20,201 bases of DNA from a virus. A program made the translations under genes and the position numbers. The stretch covers positions 1 to 20,201 of the IMG/VR virus record IMGVR_UViG_3300033388_001681; one strand, written 5' to 3'. The notes below the pieces were generated by a model. The model saw nothing but the letters and a program-made list of their open reading frames with translations. It was not told the DNA's origin and did no database searches. Each line of letters starts with the position of its first letter. Position 1 is the stretch's first letter. Below, piece by piece: positions 6,952 through 15,053 of the stretch.

Positions 6952-7167
6952 CTATAGTTTTTTTAATTCTATGCTTTCAATCTCTCCAGCACCTTTGTTA
7001 ATTTCTTTAAAACAAGTCGCTAAATTGTTTAACAACTCTATACAAGGAATATCCTTTAATATTGGAGTTTCAGTAAACACTATTTCGTTTGTATTTATAT
7101 CCAACTCAACCTCTATATTAGTTTTAGGTACTATACCATTAAGCTTTATTTCTAAACTATGCGTCAT
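6952..7167 (-). CDS. Small hypothetical protein (71 aa)
   Basis: The frame starts at ATG 7167, which overlaps the stop of the upstream 56-aa gene as ATGA, and ends with TAG at 6954-6952 just before the ribosome binding site of the holin-like gene. The sequence alternates polar and hydrophobic residues (IKLNGIVPKTNIEVELDI), suggesting beta strands, then a helix (IELLNNLATCFKEINKG). No membrane segment or known motif is seen. Function is unknown; the position between fibre and lysis-type genes suggests an accessory late gene. Confidence 0.65.
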   Translation of the reverse strand: MTHSLEIKLNGIVPKTNIEVELDINTNEIVFTETPILKDIPCIELLNNLATCFKEINKGAGEIESIELKKL

Positions 7168-7334
7168 TTAACCTCCTCAGGTTTTTTGTCACTATTAGGG
7201 GTATTAACTGGCTGTTGTACTTGACTGTTTACTATTTTGATTATCTTACCATTTACGTCTGCTAACATAGCTTTCGCAATGTCCATTTTAGTAATTAGTT
7301 TTCCTTTACTTAAATACAATTCATTTAATTCCAT
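7164..7334 (-). CDS. Small hypothetical protein (56 aa)
   Basis: Complete frame from ATG 7334, with AGGAG six bases upstream, to TGA at 7166-7164, overlapping the next start as ATGA. The N-terminal half is predicted helical and amphipathic (ELYLSKGKLITKMDIAKAML). The C-terminal part is Gln/Pro/Lys-rich (QVQQPVNTPNSDKKPEEVK) and probably disordered. It fills the gap between two other small genes exactly and has a strong ribosome binding site, so it is likely real. I do not recognise a family. Confidence 0.65.
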   Translation of the reverse strand: MELNELYLSKGKLITKMDIAKAMLADVNGKIIKIVNSQVQQPVNTPNSDKKPEEVK

Positions 7335-7355
7335 TTTCTTCTCCTATGCTAGGGG

Positions 7356-7553
7356 TTATATAACTTTTTTAACTTGTATTACGATATTAACAGTTACAGT
7401 ACCAGCATATCCAGCAGGGCAATTATGTAACATTAAATTCTTTGTTCCTTGACTAATTTTACCTGTAGCGTTTTCACCTGCCACTATACTTACTTTCTCA
7501 TGAATATGTATAGGCTCTATCTCAGTCTTTTCTTTTATTGTAAAATTTGACAT
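7356..7553 (-). CDS. Small hypothetical protein (65 aa), beta-rich
   Basis: Starts at ATG 7553 with AAGGAG six bases upstream; the ribosome binding site includes the TAA of the preceding gene. Strand-like segments dominate (EKVSIVAGENATGKIS, GTVTVNIVIQVKKVI), with one Cys in LHNCPAGYAG. There is no signal peptide or membrane helix. Small beta-rich proteins directly after fibre genes are sometimes fibre-associated or chaperone-like, but nothing specific supports that here. Function unknown. Confidence 0.6.
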   Translation of the reverse strand: MSNFTIKEKTEIEPIHIHEKVSIVAGENATGKISQGTKNLMLHNCPAGYAGTVTVNIVIQVKKVI

Positions 7554-7556
7554 ATG

Positions 7557-7814
7557 TTACTCCTTATCTAGTGCTTGTGCCGCTTTCTTAGCTATATACG
7601 CATCTTTAACAGCTTGTGTATGCACCACACCTGCTACATCTTTAACTTTCTTATCCTCTTTAGAACTGTCAGCATCAGGTTCAATAACGTGTCTGTGGTA
7701 CGATTGAGATAACATAACGCCATCTTCCATTATGCGTATAGATTCACGCACCTGTATCTGTCCATCTTCTAACACTTCAATCTTATCTATTACTTCAAGT
7801 TTTTCTAAACTCAT
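7557..7814 (-). CDS. Small conserved phage-type protein after the fibre gene (85 aa)
   Basis: Begins at ATG 7814 with a near-perfect AAGGAGG five bases upstream. The N-terminal part has alternating strands (KLEVIDKIEVLEDGQIQVRE, SIRIMEDGVMLSQSYHRHV), followed by a charged linker and an Ala-rich helix. Proteins with this 'KIEVLEDGxIQVR...IMEDGV...SxxxHRHV' pattern are, to my recollection, common as small genes beside structural genes in environmental phages, with no assigned role. It follows the fibre gene by 12 bases, so it is probably co-translated at high level late in infection. Confidence 0.6.
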   Translation of the reverse strand: MSLEKLEVIDKIEVLEDGQIQVRESIRIMEDGVMLSQSYHRHVIEPDADSSKEDKKVKDVAGVVHTQAVKDAYIAKKAAQALDKE

Positions 7815-7826
7815 CTTTCCTCCTTT

Positions 7827-10313
7827 TTATACTGTAAAATATGTTAGTGAAAATCTTATAGTATCATTTGCAGATAACCCTGCAATATCAACTGTACTTA
7901 ATCCTGAATTATCTATTGTTTCATAAAACAATAAAGTTGAAACAGAACTATTAACAGATGTAGGCTCAACAGTTATATAATCTGCTGTATAATCAATTCC
8001 ACTAAAAGTAACTGCTCCTATTGCCGCACTTGCCGCTTTTTTAGCAAAAGGTATTCCTGATAATTTTATATATCCTGCACCACCACCAGTAATTGAACTT
8101 GCCATAGGTATTTGAGCAGTTATAGTTACTTTATTACCTATTTTAGTATAATTACAAACCTGTGTACCTGTTTCATATGTTCCTGCTGTTGTGCTTCCTG
8201 TAACTGTAGCAGTCCAAGTCCCCTCCTCATAATCATCTAACGTATTAGCGTCTGCACTAGCTACTTGTGTTGCAGGGAATTTTACTGCTGGTGTATTAAC
8301 CACTCCTGTAGTCGTCAAATCGTTATCATTCAAGTCTAATGGTATACCAAAATTCACACCTACAACATCGCCGTCTTCTGGTATTAAATAATATATACCA
8401 TCAGTATCTAGTTGCCATTGTACATATCTACCTGTACCTGCGGATGTGTTCTGCCCCCAATGTCTAAATGGATAATTCTGACCTGTCCATACTTGACCTA
8501 GTTCAAGCAGCCCACCTGTTACTGGATAAATAACTATATTACCACCAGTTGTTTGTATGAAAGTTCCTTTAGAAGATTTAAGATAACCATTTCTAAATTG
8601 GTCAAAGAATATCTCCATAGTATCGTCGCCTTCAACAGCTCTCCTACTAACTATATGCTTTTTACCGTCAGCATCATCGGCCATATCTGTGTCACCAAAG
8701 AAAACAGCATCGCCTTGAGCATCAGGTTGTAATTTTAATATACCTGCTGAATTATAAAACGCTGGAGCATCAACAACATCCCCAGAATTTAACGGGCTTA
8801 ATACCGTACCTGTTCTATCCCAAAATCCTACAGTACCACCTATTTTCCATACAGCGTCTCCTGTCCCAGTATCCTTAGTAAGTACGTATTCATTTGTCGC
8901 ACCTGACACCGCTGTTAAAGCGTTTATAGCTGTCTGTGCTGTACTTTGTCCTGTACCACCATGTGAGATAGCAACGTCAGTAGATTCCCATACACCTGTA
9001 GCAATAGTACCTGTTTCAGTTATTGCTGATTGTAGGAAGTGTTCACCTGCTACAAAATCAGAAAAACCATCGTGGTAAGCTCCACCTGCATATGCTATAT
9101 CGCCATCAGTTACCGCAGTATCGAACTGTGCCTTAGTTCCAGTTATACCTACTATGGTTGTTTGATCGCCAGTATTAGTTCCACTTAAGTTATTACCAGT
9201 TATGTTTCCACTAGCTGATATAACGTCAAAAGACTGTGTACCTGTCCACGTATTCTCAATATCTAAATCTATACCTAACGGACTACTTACTGTACCTAGG
9301 CCTAACAGTGTTGTATCACTAGAAACAGACGTAAGCCCACTACCTTGTGGTGAACTTGTTTGTGACGATCTACTTCCAGTTAAAGTTCTAACTTCAGTTA
9401 TAGTCCAGTTACCGCCAATATACCTTATAATTATCTGGTTTGTAAACACAAACTCAGGTGTAAGGTTTTGCAAGTTACCTAAACTAATACTGTTTACATC
9501 AAGGTCTCGTTGTGCAGTTAATGAAGCACTCTCACTCTGTCCCTGAACAAATATGTATCTTAAAGCCTGTGAATTAGCGTCAGCTGCAAGCGGTAAGCAT
9601 CCTACCCATATACTCATATAGTAGTTATTACTCATTAATGTCTGACCCCAAGTACCACTAAACTCATTCCAATATGGTTGACTTCCGCTTAAAGGCACTA
9701 TATCAGCTTCAGCACGATCAAATTCAACAGTGCCTGACCCTGAAAGGTAAGTGTTTGTATATGGTCCATCATCTGCTAATAGAGGGCTTATAGTCTCTAA
9801 ATCTTCATCAAATATCTCAGTAGCCTCAACACTAGGTCTTCTATTAGTTGCCGTTGTTGAATCTACAACATAATCCTGTAAAGCACCACCAGACTGTCTA
9901 TACGTACCATCAAGTCTATGTTCTTGTCTATGTGTTTGCCACTGCATTAACCCGTGACATTCCCTTTGGTATACCCACGTAGTATTTGTATTGTCATAGA
10001 AAGAGATTGCTATTAATAGGTTTTGATAGAAGTCATCTTCATCAAGCGTTGCTACATCTGCCCATTCAACAGTAGTTCCGTCATACATAAGAAAGTACGC
10101 TGTGTTTGTAGGTGTATCGTGTGCAGGTGAAGTCCAACCACTCGTTATTTCATTTATCTTCTTACCTACATAATAAGCATTTACTGTACCAGTTAAAGTA
10201 ACTGTTCTAGTGGAATTATCCCCAGTAATAATTACATTTTCAGGTTCAGTAAAACCAGTAGGTTCTTTCTGTAGTTTAAAATTCTTTAATGCTTTATCAA
10301 TTTTTATATTCAT
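7827..10313 (-). CDS. Tail fibre / receptor-binding-type virion protein (828 aa)
   Basis: Large Ser/Thr/Gly/Asn-rich protein with repeated motifs found in phage fibres. GNITGNNLSGTNTGDQT lies at residues 369-385, HGGTGQSTAQTAINAL at 451-466, and a C-terminal block DDYEEGTWTATVTGS (693-707) leads into a 'YTKIGNKVTITAQI' beta module. These elements recur in tail fibres and other receptor-binding appendages. The N-terminal ~300 residues look globular and may attach to the virion. A low-complexity Ser/Gly linker (about 310-335) separates the halves. There is no obvious catalytic depolymerase motif. The start at 10313 overlaps the upstream gene as ATGA. The Ser/Thr-rich regions are plausible acceptors for the glycosyltransferases encoded downstream (inference). 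Confidence 0.75.
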   Translation of the reverse strand: MNIKIDKALKNFKLQKEPTGFTEPENVIITGDNSTRTVTLTGTVNAYYVGKKINEITSGWTSPAHDTPTNTAYFLMYDGTTVEWADVATLDEDDFYQNLLIAISFYDNTNTTWVYQRECHGLMQWQTHRQEHRLDGTYRQSGGALQDYVVDSTTATNRRPSVEATEIFDEDLETISPLLADDGPYTNTYLSGSGTVEFDRAEADIVPLSGSQPYWNEFSGTWGQTLMSNNYYMSIWVGCLPLAADANSQALRYIFVQGQSESASLTAQRDLDVNSISLGNLQNLTPEFVFTNQIIIRYIGGNWTITEVRTLTGSRSSQTSSPQGSGLTSVSSDTTLLGLGTVSSPLGIDLDIENTWTGTQSFDVISASGNITGNNLSGTNTGDQTTIVGITGTKAQFDTAVTDGDIAYAGGAYHDGFSDFVAGEHFLQSAITETGTIATGVWESTDVAISHGGTGQSTAQTAINALTAVSGATNEYVLTKDTGTGDAVWKIGGTVGFWDRTGTVLSPLNSGDVVDAPAFYNSAGILKLQPDAQGDAVFFGDTDMADDADGKKHIVSRRAVEGDDTMEIFFDQFRNGYLKSSKGTFIQTTGGNIVIYPVTGGLLELGQVWTGQNYPFRHWGQNTSAGTGRYVQWQLDTDGIYYLIPEDGDVVGVNFGIPLDLNDNDLTTTGVVNTPAVKFPATQVASADANTLDDYEEGTWTATVTGSTTAGTYETGTQVCNYTKIGNKVTITAQIPMASSITGGGAGYIKLSGIPFAKKAASAAIGAVTFSGIDYTADYITVEPTSVNSSVSTLLFYETIDNSGLSTVDIAGLSANDTIRFSLTYFTV

Positions 10314-11338
10314 ATTACATTTACCCTATATGTTGTATCAGCTACCCATGTTAATCTTATCTTACTTATCGTTATACCATCTAAATCGTATACATCAGCA
10401 TCCTTTAGCGTTGTTACACTACCATAGTTTGTACCATCATTAGACACCTCAACCTGTATATCACCACCACCATCATTAACTATATATCCATCTATACCTG
10501 TTCTACTTAAGTCAGTAGCAATATCTAGTACTATAGGACTATCACCAGTTACGAAGGAAGTATCCTCATATGTTATATTACGTTTCTCATCCCCTACTGA
10601 TATTTTAGTAGGTAAAGGATTAGTCTCAAATGTCTCGTCATATTCCTCGAGAGATACTTTAAAATTACCTGCTGTAGTCGCCTGAAAGTCTACAAATGTA
10701 CCCTGTGGATTTTCACCTGTAAGTACTGCTTTAACAAGTTCAGCATCATTCTCACCACTAATCTCATCCTTAATTCTATGGGATGAAGGTTTAACATAAT
10801 ATGGTTTTAACGTAACCTGTAATCTAAAATATGTCTGTTCAGTAGAACCGTTAGTATAAACTATTCTAAAGTATTTAGTTGAAGCTTGTACACTAGTAGT
10901 ATTACCATCATTAGCAAATAACGAAAATGTATCAGTATTATCTATATTAGTCCCATCAGATGAAAACTCTATACGAAGACCGTCTACGGCTGAATCGTGG
11001 GATGCAATAGCGTTAATCATTATTACACCAAAGTTTGTTATGTCTTCCCACTCACCAGTAAAAACGCCATCAATGCCTAAGGGTGTAGATGTACTATTGT
11101 CAGTACTAACGTGTCCAGGTGCAATAGCAACTAATCCAAAATGACCATTAGTGGGTATAACATCAGCGTCATTAGTACCATCAGTTATTATTACCTTGCC
11201 GTTACCACTACTATCGCCATTAGCCTTAACCCAAACTAGATTATCAGAATCCCAAACATACTTACCAACCTTCTTAAGGAATACGTTAGCATCGCCCTCA
11301 TGTTCTTTTCTATCTATCTCAGTGTTGTAATTGCCCAT
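10310..11338 (-). CDS. Beta-rich virion structural/appendage protein (342 aa)
   Basis: Acidic, Thr/Gly/Asn/Asp-rich protein without cysteines, predicted to be mostly beta sandwich. A similar SxDGTN turn occurs twice in comparable strand contexts: LRIEFSSDGTN (121-131) and IQVEVSNDGTN (294-304), suggesting an internal domain duplication. Such modules are typical of minor virion appendage or baseplate-associated proteins. The start ATG overlaps the stop of the upstream 57-aa gene as TAATG, and the end overlaps the fibre gene as ATGA, so it is tightly coupled to the fibre. It could connect the fibre to the virion. No specific family is recognised. Confidence 0.6.
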   Translation of the reverse strand: MGNYNTEIDRKEHEGDANVFLKKVGKYVWDSDNLVWVKANGDSSGNGKVIITDGTNDADVIPTNGHFGLVAIAPGHVSTDNSTSTPLGIDGVFTGEWEDITNFGVIMINAIASHDSAVDGLRIEFSSDGTNIDNTDTFSLFANDGNTTSVQASTKYFRIVYTNGSTEQTYFRLQVTLKPYYVKPSSHRIKDEISGENDAELVKAVLTGENPQGTFVDFQATTAGNFKVSLEEYDETFETNPLPTKISVGDEKRNITYEDTSFVTGDSPIVLDIATDLSRTGIDGYIVNDGGGDIQVEVSNDGTNYGSVTTLKDADVYDLDGITISKIRLTWVADTTYRVNVI

Positions 11339-11511
11339 TATATATACCTCGTCTTATCCTTTAGTTTCTTAACTATAATATCCCAAGCCTTATCAAAGTC
11401 ATTGGTTTCTAAAAGCTCCTTTAACATAGCCTTCACTTCAGGTTCTTTGTATTCTAATAATATATCTTTATCCGATTCTAATTTCTTACTGCTCAGTATC
11501 GCCAATCGCAT
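11338..11511 (-). CDS. Small charged hypothetical protein (57 aa)
   Basis: Complete frame from ATG 11511 to TAA at 11340-11338. An AAGGGG site lies 6 bases upstream of the start. The gene overlaps the upstream gene by 26 bases and the next start by one base (TAATG). The protein is helical and highly charged (SKKLESDKDILLEYKEPEVK, MLKELLETNDFDKAWDIIVKKLKDK). It fills a gap between two convincing genes. No family is recognised; it may be a tail-assembly chaperone-sized protein, but that is speculation. Confidence 0.6.
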   Translation of the reverse strand: MRLAILSSKKLESDKDILLEYKEPEVKAMLKELLETNDFDKAWDIIVKKLKDKTRYI

Positions 11512-11953
11512 TTAACGCCCCTTTTTTCTGGACTGCTCGTAAAAAAAATCTCCAGTCGCCTGTTTCCTTAGCCCTGTTTTGCATTTCTTCCATTTCTTTA
11601 ACTAATAAATCTTTTTGGAAATCAACTATATTATCCAAGCTCTTATTCATTAACTCGTCTGTTAGTTGATGTTTTATTTGGTTAACTATTTCTTCTTTAC
11701 TAGGGAGTTTCTCCCCAGATAAAATTTTATGTAAAGTTATCTTTATATCGTCAATATCGCTAGATGGACTTTTATGTAACAAAAATTGGTGGAGAGCTTC
11801 AGCGTCTTCATTAGTTATCTTACCGAAACTATCCCTTATCATACTATATACTTTTTCAGGTATTGGTGAACCTGTTAAACTAAACGATCGTACTGATGGT
11901 ACTGATTTACCATTACCACCAACAATAACTGTACTTACTGGTGCTATATCCAT
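11486..11953 (-). CDS. Hypothetical protein in head-completion position (155 aa)
   Basis: The N-terminal ~30 residues are Gly/Ser/Val-rich and extended. The remainder is predicted alpha-helical with many charged residues (VNQIKHQLTDELMNKSLDNI, LLVKEMEEMQNRAKE). It starts at ATG 11953, sharing a TAATG with the stop of the upstream gene. The motif TGDWRFFLRAVQKKG near the C-terminus might be an anchor helix. Two genes downstream of the major capsid gene, it is probably a virion or assembly factor; its exact role is unknown. Confidence 0.6.
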   Translation of the reverse strand: MDIAPVSTVIVGGNGKSVPSVRSFSLTGSPIPEKVYSMIRDSFGKITNEDAEALHQFLLHKSPSSDIDDIKITLHKILSGEKLPSKEEIVNQIKHQLTDELMNKSLDNIVDFQKDLLVKEMEEMQNRAKETGDWRFFLRAVQKKGALNAIGDTEQ

Positions 11954-12483
11954 TATCTACCTACCTTAAACTGTTTGATGTTTTGTTCAAACCATTTCAT
12001 ACCATCTTTACCTTGCCAAAACGCAGGGTTAATCTCTTCCATAGCCTTATAGACTATTAACGGAACCTTTATCTTAAGCATCTGTAACTGTTCTTTACTC
12101 ATACCATTACTATGCAATAAGTTATCATTAGTATCCTTAACCTCAGCCACAAACTGTGCCGCTTCAGCAGGAAATAAATCAAAGTATCTATTAACTATAT
12201 CCATCGGTCCGTCAGACGTAAAAATAGGTATAGCATAACATTCACATGTTGTATCAGACCAATAATGTAAAATTCTCTTTATATTCGAATATTGCTTATT
12301 CATTTCTTGTGCTTGTACTGTCATCCTATGCCAAGCTAAATGTGGTTCAACCCATATCATTGGTTTGAATAGATTTAAAATACATCTCTCATAATCTTTT
12401 TTTCTTAACTCTTGCTCTTTAGTTAGTTTCATATATTCCTTAATAGGTAAAGGCCAGGGCTTTTTACACCCCAGCCATACCAT
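11953..12483 (-). CDS. Hypothetical protein following the capsid gene (176 aa)
   Basis: Globular, aromatic-rich protein beginning VWLGCKKPWPLPIKEYMKL, with later WVEPHLAWHR, TTCECYAIPIFTSDGPMDIV and NPAFWQGKDGMKWFE. The long start ATG 12483 has only a weak ribosome binding site. The in-frame ATG 12432 has AAGGA four bases upstream and is an alternative. I kept the longer form because the extra residues read like a conserved N-terminus. It lies 11 bases after the capsid gene, where many phages encode connector or head-completion proteins. No catalytic motif is recognised. Confidence 0.6.
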   Translation of the reverse strand: MVWLGCKKPWPLPIKEYMKLTKEQELRKKDYERCILNLFKPMIWVEPHLAWHRMTVQAQEMNKQYSNIKRILHYWSDTTCECYAIPIFTSDGPMDIVNRYFDLFPAEAAQFVAEVKDTNDNLLHSNGMSKEQLQMLKIKVPLIVYKAMEEINPAFWQGKDGMKWFEQNIKQFKVGR

Positions 12484-12494
12484 GATTCTATCTA

Positions 12495-13400
12495 TTAATT
12501 GAAAACACTAGATAAACCAGTCGCCTTAGCATTATGTCTTTCACCAAGAACTTCAAGCGTCATTTCTCCACGAATAACACCCTTAGTACCGTGTGTATCC
12601 TGAGAAACTTCAGATGTAGGAAGAACATTTACAGGTTCTCCAATAGCCATCTTAAACTTTCTATTCTCAATCATCATAATTGCATTAGCAACCGCTCCAG
12701 TAAGCATATCCCTAGCAAGGAATATTTTCTGCACACCGAAGTCTGATTCATATACGTCAACTGCAAGCGTAAGTCTCTTATCAGCACTAGCTATGTTCTT
12801 AGTAGAACCAGCCGTAAAACTAGATATGATCCTTTTTAACTTAGCACCAACATATACTTCATCTGGTCTTCCACCTTCGTCCCAACACATTTCTGCTAGT
12901 CCGTTATAGAAACTCTCAGTTAGTTTAGTACCACTAGCTACTGCTGTTGCATTAGTTGTGATAAAGTTAAGAGCTCCCGCCATTCTACGTGCTGTAGATG
13001 CGTTACCTGACGCTCTTGAACCTCTAATGAAAGTATGCTCCAAATCGTTACCGATCTCCATAAGAGCTTTCTGTTGTTGATATAGGAATTGGTCATCAAC
13101 ACCAGCACCCTGTACCCATCTCTCTGTAGATGATACATGGTAAGTTTTATCAAATATCTGTGTTAAGTTAGATATTCTACTAGGTGCAGTTACAGTACCA
13201 AAACTGAAACTTGAACCTTCCACATTAGCATTGTCACCTCTACTGGATAGAGTATCTTCTGGCCACTGGTGAAATGTATTGCTAGCTCTTGTCTTTGCGA
13301 TTCCTGAAATAAACGGCGTATCAGTTGGTGATAATTGTATTACCGCCAACATCACGTCTTCAAGTCTATTCCCATCATCATATGTTTGTAAAACTGCCAT
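12495..13400 (-). CDS. Major capsid protein, DUF5309/SU10-like (301 aa)
   Basis: The N-terminal signature 'IQLSPTDTPFISGIAKTRASNTFHQW' region (residues 21-46) is diagnostic. It is followed by NANVEGSSFSFGTVTAPSRISNLTQI, and a later RRMAGALNFI, which match the DUF5309 (SU10-type) major capsid family with the HK97 fold. The C-terminus has a beta-rich VNVLPTSEVSQDTHGTKGVIRGEM region. The position immediately after a scaffold-like gene and the strong AAGGAG before ATG 13400 fit the most highly expressed virion protein. No N-terminal prohead propeptide is evident, and no prohead protease gene is seen in the window. Confidence 0.9.
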   Translation of the reverse strand: MAVLQTYDDGNRLEDVMLAVIQLSPTDTPFISGIAKTRASNTFHQWPEDTLSSRGDNANVEGSSFSFGTVTAPSRISNLTQIFDKTYHVSSTERWVQGAGVDDQFLYQQQKALMEIGNDLEHTFIRGSRASGNASTARRMAGALNFITTNATAVASGTKLTESFYNGLAEMCWDEGGRPDEVYVGAKLKRIISSFTAGSTKNIASADKRLTLAVDVYESDFGVQKIFLARDMLTGAVANAIMMIENRKFKMAIGEPVNVLPTSEVSQDTHGTKGVIRGEMTLEVLGERHNAKATGLSSVFN

Positions 13401-13417
13401 TAGGCGTCTCCTTCGTT

Positions 13418-14296
13418 TTATTTACGAGCAGAGTTTACATGTTTAAGATAAGCACGCCATTCAGGTGAATGTGGACTACCACTATCCTCAGCAGCAGCTA
13501 ATAGTTTATCTTTTGTTGTTGATGATGTAGTGTCAGCTTTAGCAGTAGATGAACCTAAGGAGTTCTTTGATTTTTCATCAGTTAGTTTTTTCTCCGCTTC
13601 TCTACTTTTCTTTTGCGCACTATTAATTCTATCCTTAAGGATGCGTTCTGCGGCTAATCGTGCAGCTACAGCATGTCCTTCAGGGAAACTATTTATATCA
13701 TCAAACCTTTTATCACTTTGGACCATTTCAGCTGTCCTCTTGTAATGTTCACTATTAACGTCGCTAAGTTCAGGGTATTCAGCTATTACAGCATCCCACG
13801 ATTGTACTCTCACAGCGTCATTTTGGGTTTCATTTCGTGATTGAGTAACACCCTTGGCTATTCTCTTATCAGCCATTAGATCGCTAATCATATCGATCAT
13901 AGCATCGTTACCTTCTTCTCGATAACGTGTACGGTGTTGTTTTAGTTCATCAACACTTAAATCTTCCCAAGTCTTATCTTTAGATTTCTCTCTACTCTCT
14001 TCTTGTGATTTTTGTTTCCAAGTAAGTTCGTCAATACGTTTCTGCATAGAATTTTTAGTACGACTATTCTCGTTCTTCAATTCGTCCACTTGTTTCGTTA
14101 ACAAAGCTAACTCAGACTCTTCCTTCTTTTCTTCAGAGGTCTTCTCGGTCTGTGACTCCGTAGGCTTATCCTCAGATACCTTTAATTCTTGAGCTTCATC
14201 AAGAACTTTCACATCTTCTCTTACGACTTCGTTACTGTCTTCCATATTAACTCTCTCTGTAACAGTCTTCGTTGATTTTAAATCAGATTTAGACAT
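13418..14296 (-). CDS. Scaffolding-like capsid assembly protein (292 aa)
   Basis: Highly charged, Lys/Glu/Ser-rich protein. A disordered acidic N-terminus leads into a predicted coiled coil (about residues 60-110: LALLTKQVDELKNENSRTKN). A second helical part, SREAEKKLTDEKSK, is followed by a Ser/Thr/Lys C-terminal tail with HSPEWRAYLKHVNSARK. Size, composition and position directly upstream of the major capsid gene match phage scaffolding proteins, which assemble inside the prohead and leave before DNA packaging. GGAAAGGA lies before ATG 14296. No protease motif is fused to it. Confidence 0.75.
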   Translation of the reverse strand: MSKSDLKSTKTVTERVNMEDSNEVVREDVKVLDEAQELKVSEDKPTESQTEKTSEEKKEESELALLTKQVDELKNENSRTKNSMQKRIDELTWKQKSQEESREKSKDKTWEDLSVDELKQHRTRYREEGNDAMIDMISDLMADKRIAKGVTQSRNETQNDAVRVQSWDAVIAEYPELSDVNSEHYKRTAEMVQSDKRFDDINSFPEGHAVAARLAAERILKDRINSAQKKSREAEKKLTDEKSKNSLGSSTAKADTTSSTTKDKLLAAAEDSGSPHSPEWRAYLKHVNSARK

Positions 14297-14318
14297 ATTG
14301 TCCTTTCCATTTTTTAAA

Positions 14319-14363
14319 GAGGGTTAGTCCTCTATACTAATACATACCATTGAAGGGCTGGTA
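14319..14363 (-). other. Two short potential hairpins in the only sizeable intergenic gap near the head genes
   Basis: Between the 64-aa gene and the scaffold-like gene there are 81 bases without a convincing gene. They contain two inverted repeats: TACCA/TGGTA (14345-14349 and 14359-14363, 9-base loop) and AGAGG/CCTCT (14319-14323 and 14330-14334, 6-base loop). Neither is followed by a good U-tract on either strand, so these are not convincing terminators. They could be an mRNA processing or attenuation element ahead of the highly expressed scaffold and capsid genes. Confidence 0.25.
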
Positions 14364-14377
14364 AGAAACCCATATCT

Positions 14378-14572
14378 TTATGAACCAGGTCGGTCCTTCA
14401 TAACACTAGACTGTGTTAAATCTTTACCACCAACACTATTACCCTCTATAGCCTGTGCAGCATCAATTACTGTACTACCACTCTTAGGTAATGTAGGTTG
14501 AGGTGTTTTAGGAGCAGGTCCGCCACCAATAGGTTTCTGTCCTTTTCCATCTAACTGTACATTATTTGCCAT
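14378..14572 (-). CDS. Small Gly/Pro-rich hypothetical protein (64 aa)
   Basis: Starts at ATG 14572, overlapping the stop of the preceding 34-aa gene as TAATG; an AAGGGG lies 8 bases upstream. The sequence is low-complexity and probably unstructured (GGGPAPKTPQPTLPKSGST), ending KDLTQSSVMKDRPGS. It shares the opening Met-Ala-Asn with the gene before it. No cysteines or membrane segments. It lies between the portal and scaffold genes, so it may be a minor head component, but nothing identifies it. Confidence 0.5.
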   Translation of the reverse strand: MANNVQLDGKGQKPIGGGPAPKTPQPTLPKSGSTVIDAAQAIEGNSVGGKDLTQSSVMKDRPGS

Positions 14573-14676
14573 TACTTTTTCCCCTTTTTAGTTGCTTTTA
14601 TTGCACCTATACTTCTTTCCTGTTTACTACCTGTTTGTGGAGGTAACACGTCCTTTGGTCTTTGAATATTTGCCAT
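14572..14676 (-). CDS. Basic micro-protein (34 aa)
   Basis: Complete frame from ATG 14676 to TAA at 14574-14572, with AAGGAG five bases upstream. It fills the gap between the 117-aa and 64-aa genes. Nine of 34 residues are Lys or Arg, concentrated at the end (KATKKGKK). It is probably unstructured and could bind nucleic acid. The strong ribosome binding site and the TAATG junction are the main support; no homology is recognised. Confidence 0.55.
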   Translation of the reverse strand: MANIQRPKDVLPPQTGSKQERSIGAIKATKKGKK

Positions 14677-14690
14677 CTCATCTCCTTCTT

Positions 14691-15044
14691 CTATACCATT
14701 GAATTTCCGCCATTATACTGGCCATCACTAAACTCTTTTTCAGCGTCCTCTCTAACGCCTATATCCCGCTCTAAACTCTCTTTCATATTAATTAAATTAG
14801 TTAGTTCAGTACCATTAGGTATAGAATAAAATATATCAAGTATTGTACCCCATATACGTGCTTCACACTTATCCTCAGTAGTATCACCAACACCTAACGC
14901 TCTACCTATAGCATCAACACGCGCCTCAGACAACTTCTTTAATAATACAGCGTATCCATCAGCTTCAGCTAACTTAACTACACTCTCAATTTTAACAATG
15001 TTACTTGCTAATTCTTTTAATTGGTTTCTTTCACTAGCTTCCAT
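14691..15044 (-). CDS. Hypothetical helical protein after the portal gene (117 aa)
   Basis: Predicted all-alpha N-terminal part (ERNQLKELASNIVKIESVVK, YAVLLKKLSEARVDAIGRAL) and a middle segment, EARIWGTILDIFYSIPNGTE. An acidic C-terminal tail ends in an Asn/Gly-rich stretch. The ribosome binding site AAAGGA precedes ATG 15044, nine bases after the portal stop. Small helical proteins here may be portal-associated or packaging accessories; the family is not recognised. Confidence 0.6.
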   Translation of the reverse strand: MEASERNQLKELASNIVKIESVVKLAEADGYAVLLKKLSEARVDAIGRALGVGDTTEDKCEARIWGTILDIFYSIPNGTELTNLINMKESLERDIGVREDAEKEFSDGQYNGGNSMV

Positions 15045-15053
15045 AAGTCCTTT

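Noticed and set aside
14311-14334. Transcription terminator before the scaffold-like gene
   Set aside because: The 5-bp stem is weak, and on the minus strand it is followed by TTTAAAAAA rather than a T-run; on the plus strand there is also no T-run.
14332-14373. 13-codon frame (MGFLPALQWYVLV) before the scaffold-like gene
   Set aside because: Too short to support; no good ribosome binding site at the right spacing.
14572-14600. Possible programmed frameshift joining the 34-aa and 64-aa genes at the A/G-rich run
   Set aside because: The run does not match the X-XXY-YYZ slippery pattern in the reading frame, and the second gene has its own start and ribosome binding site.
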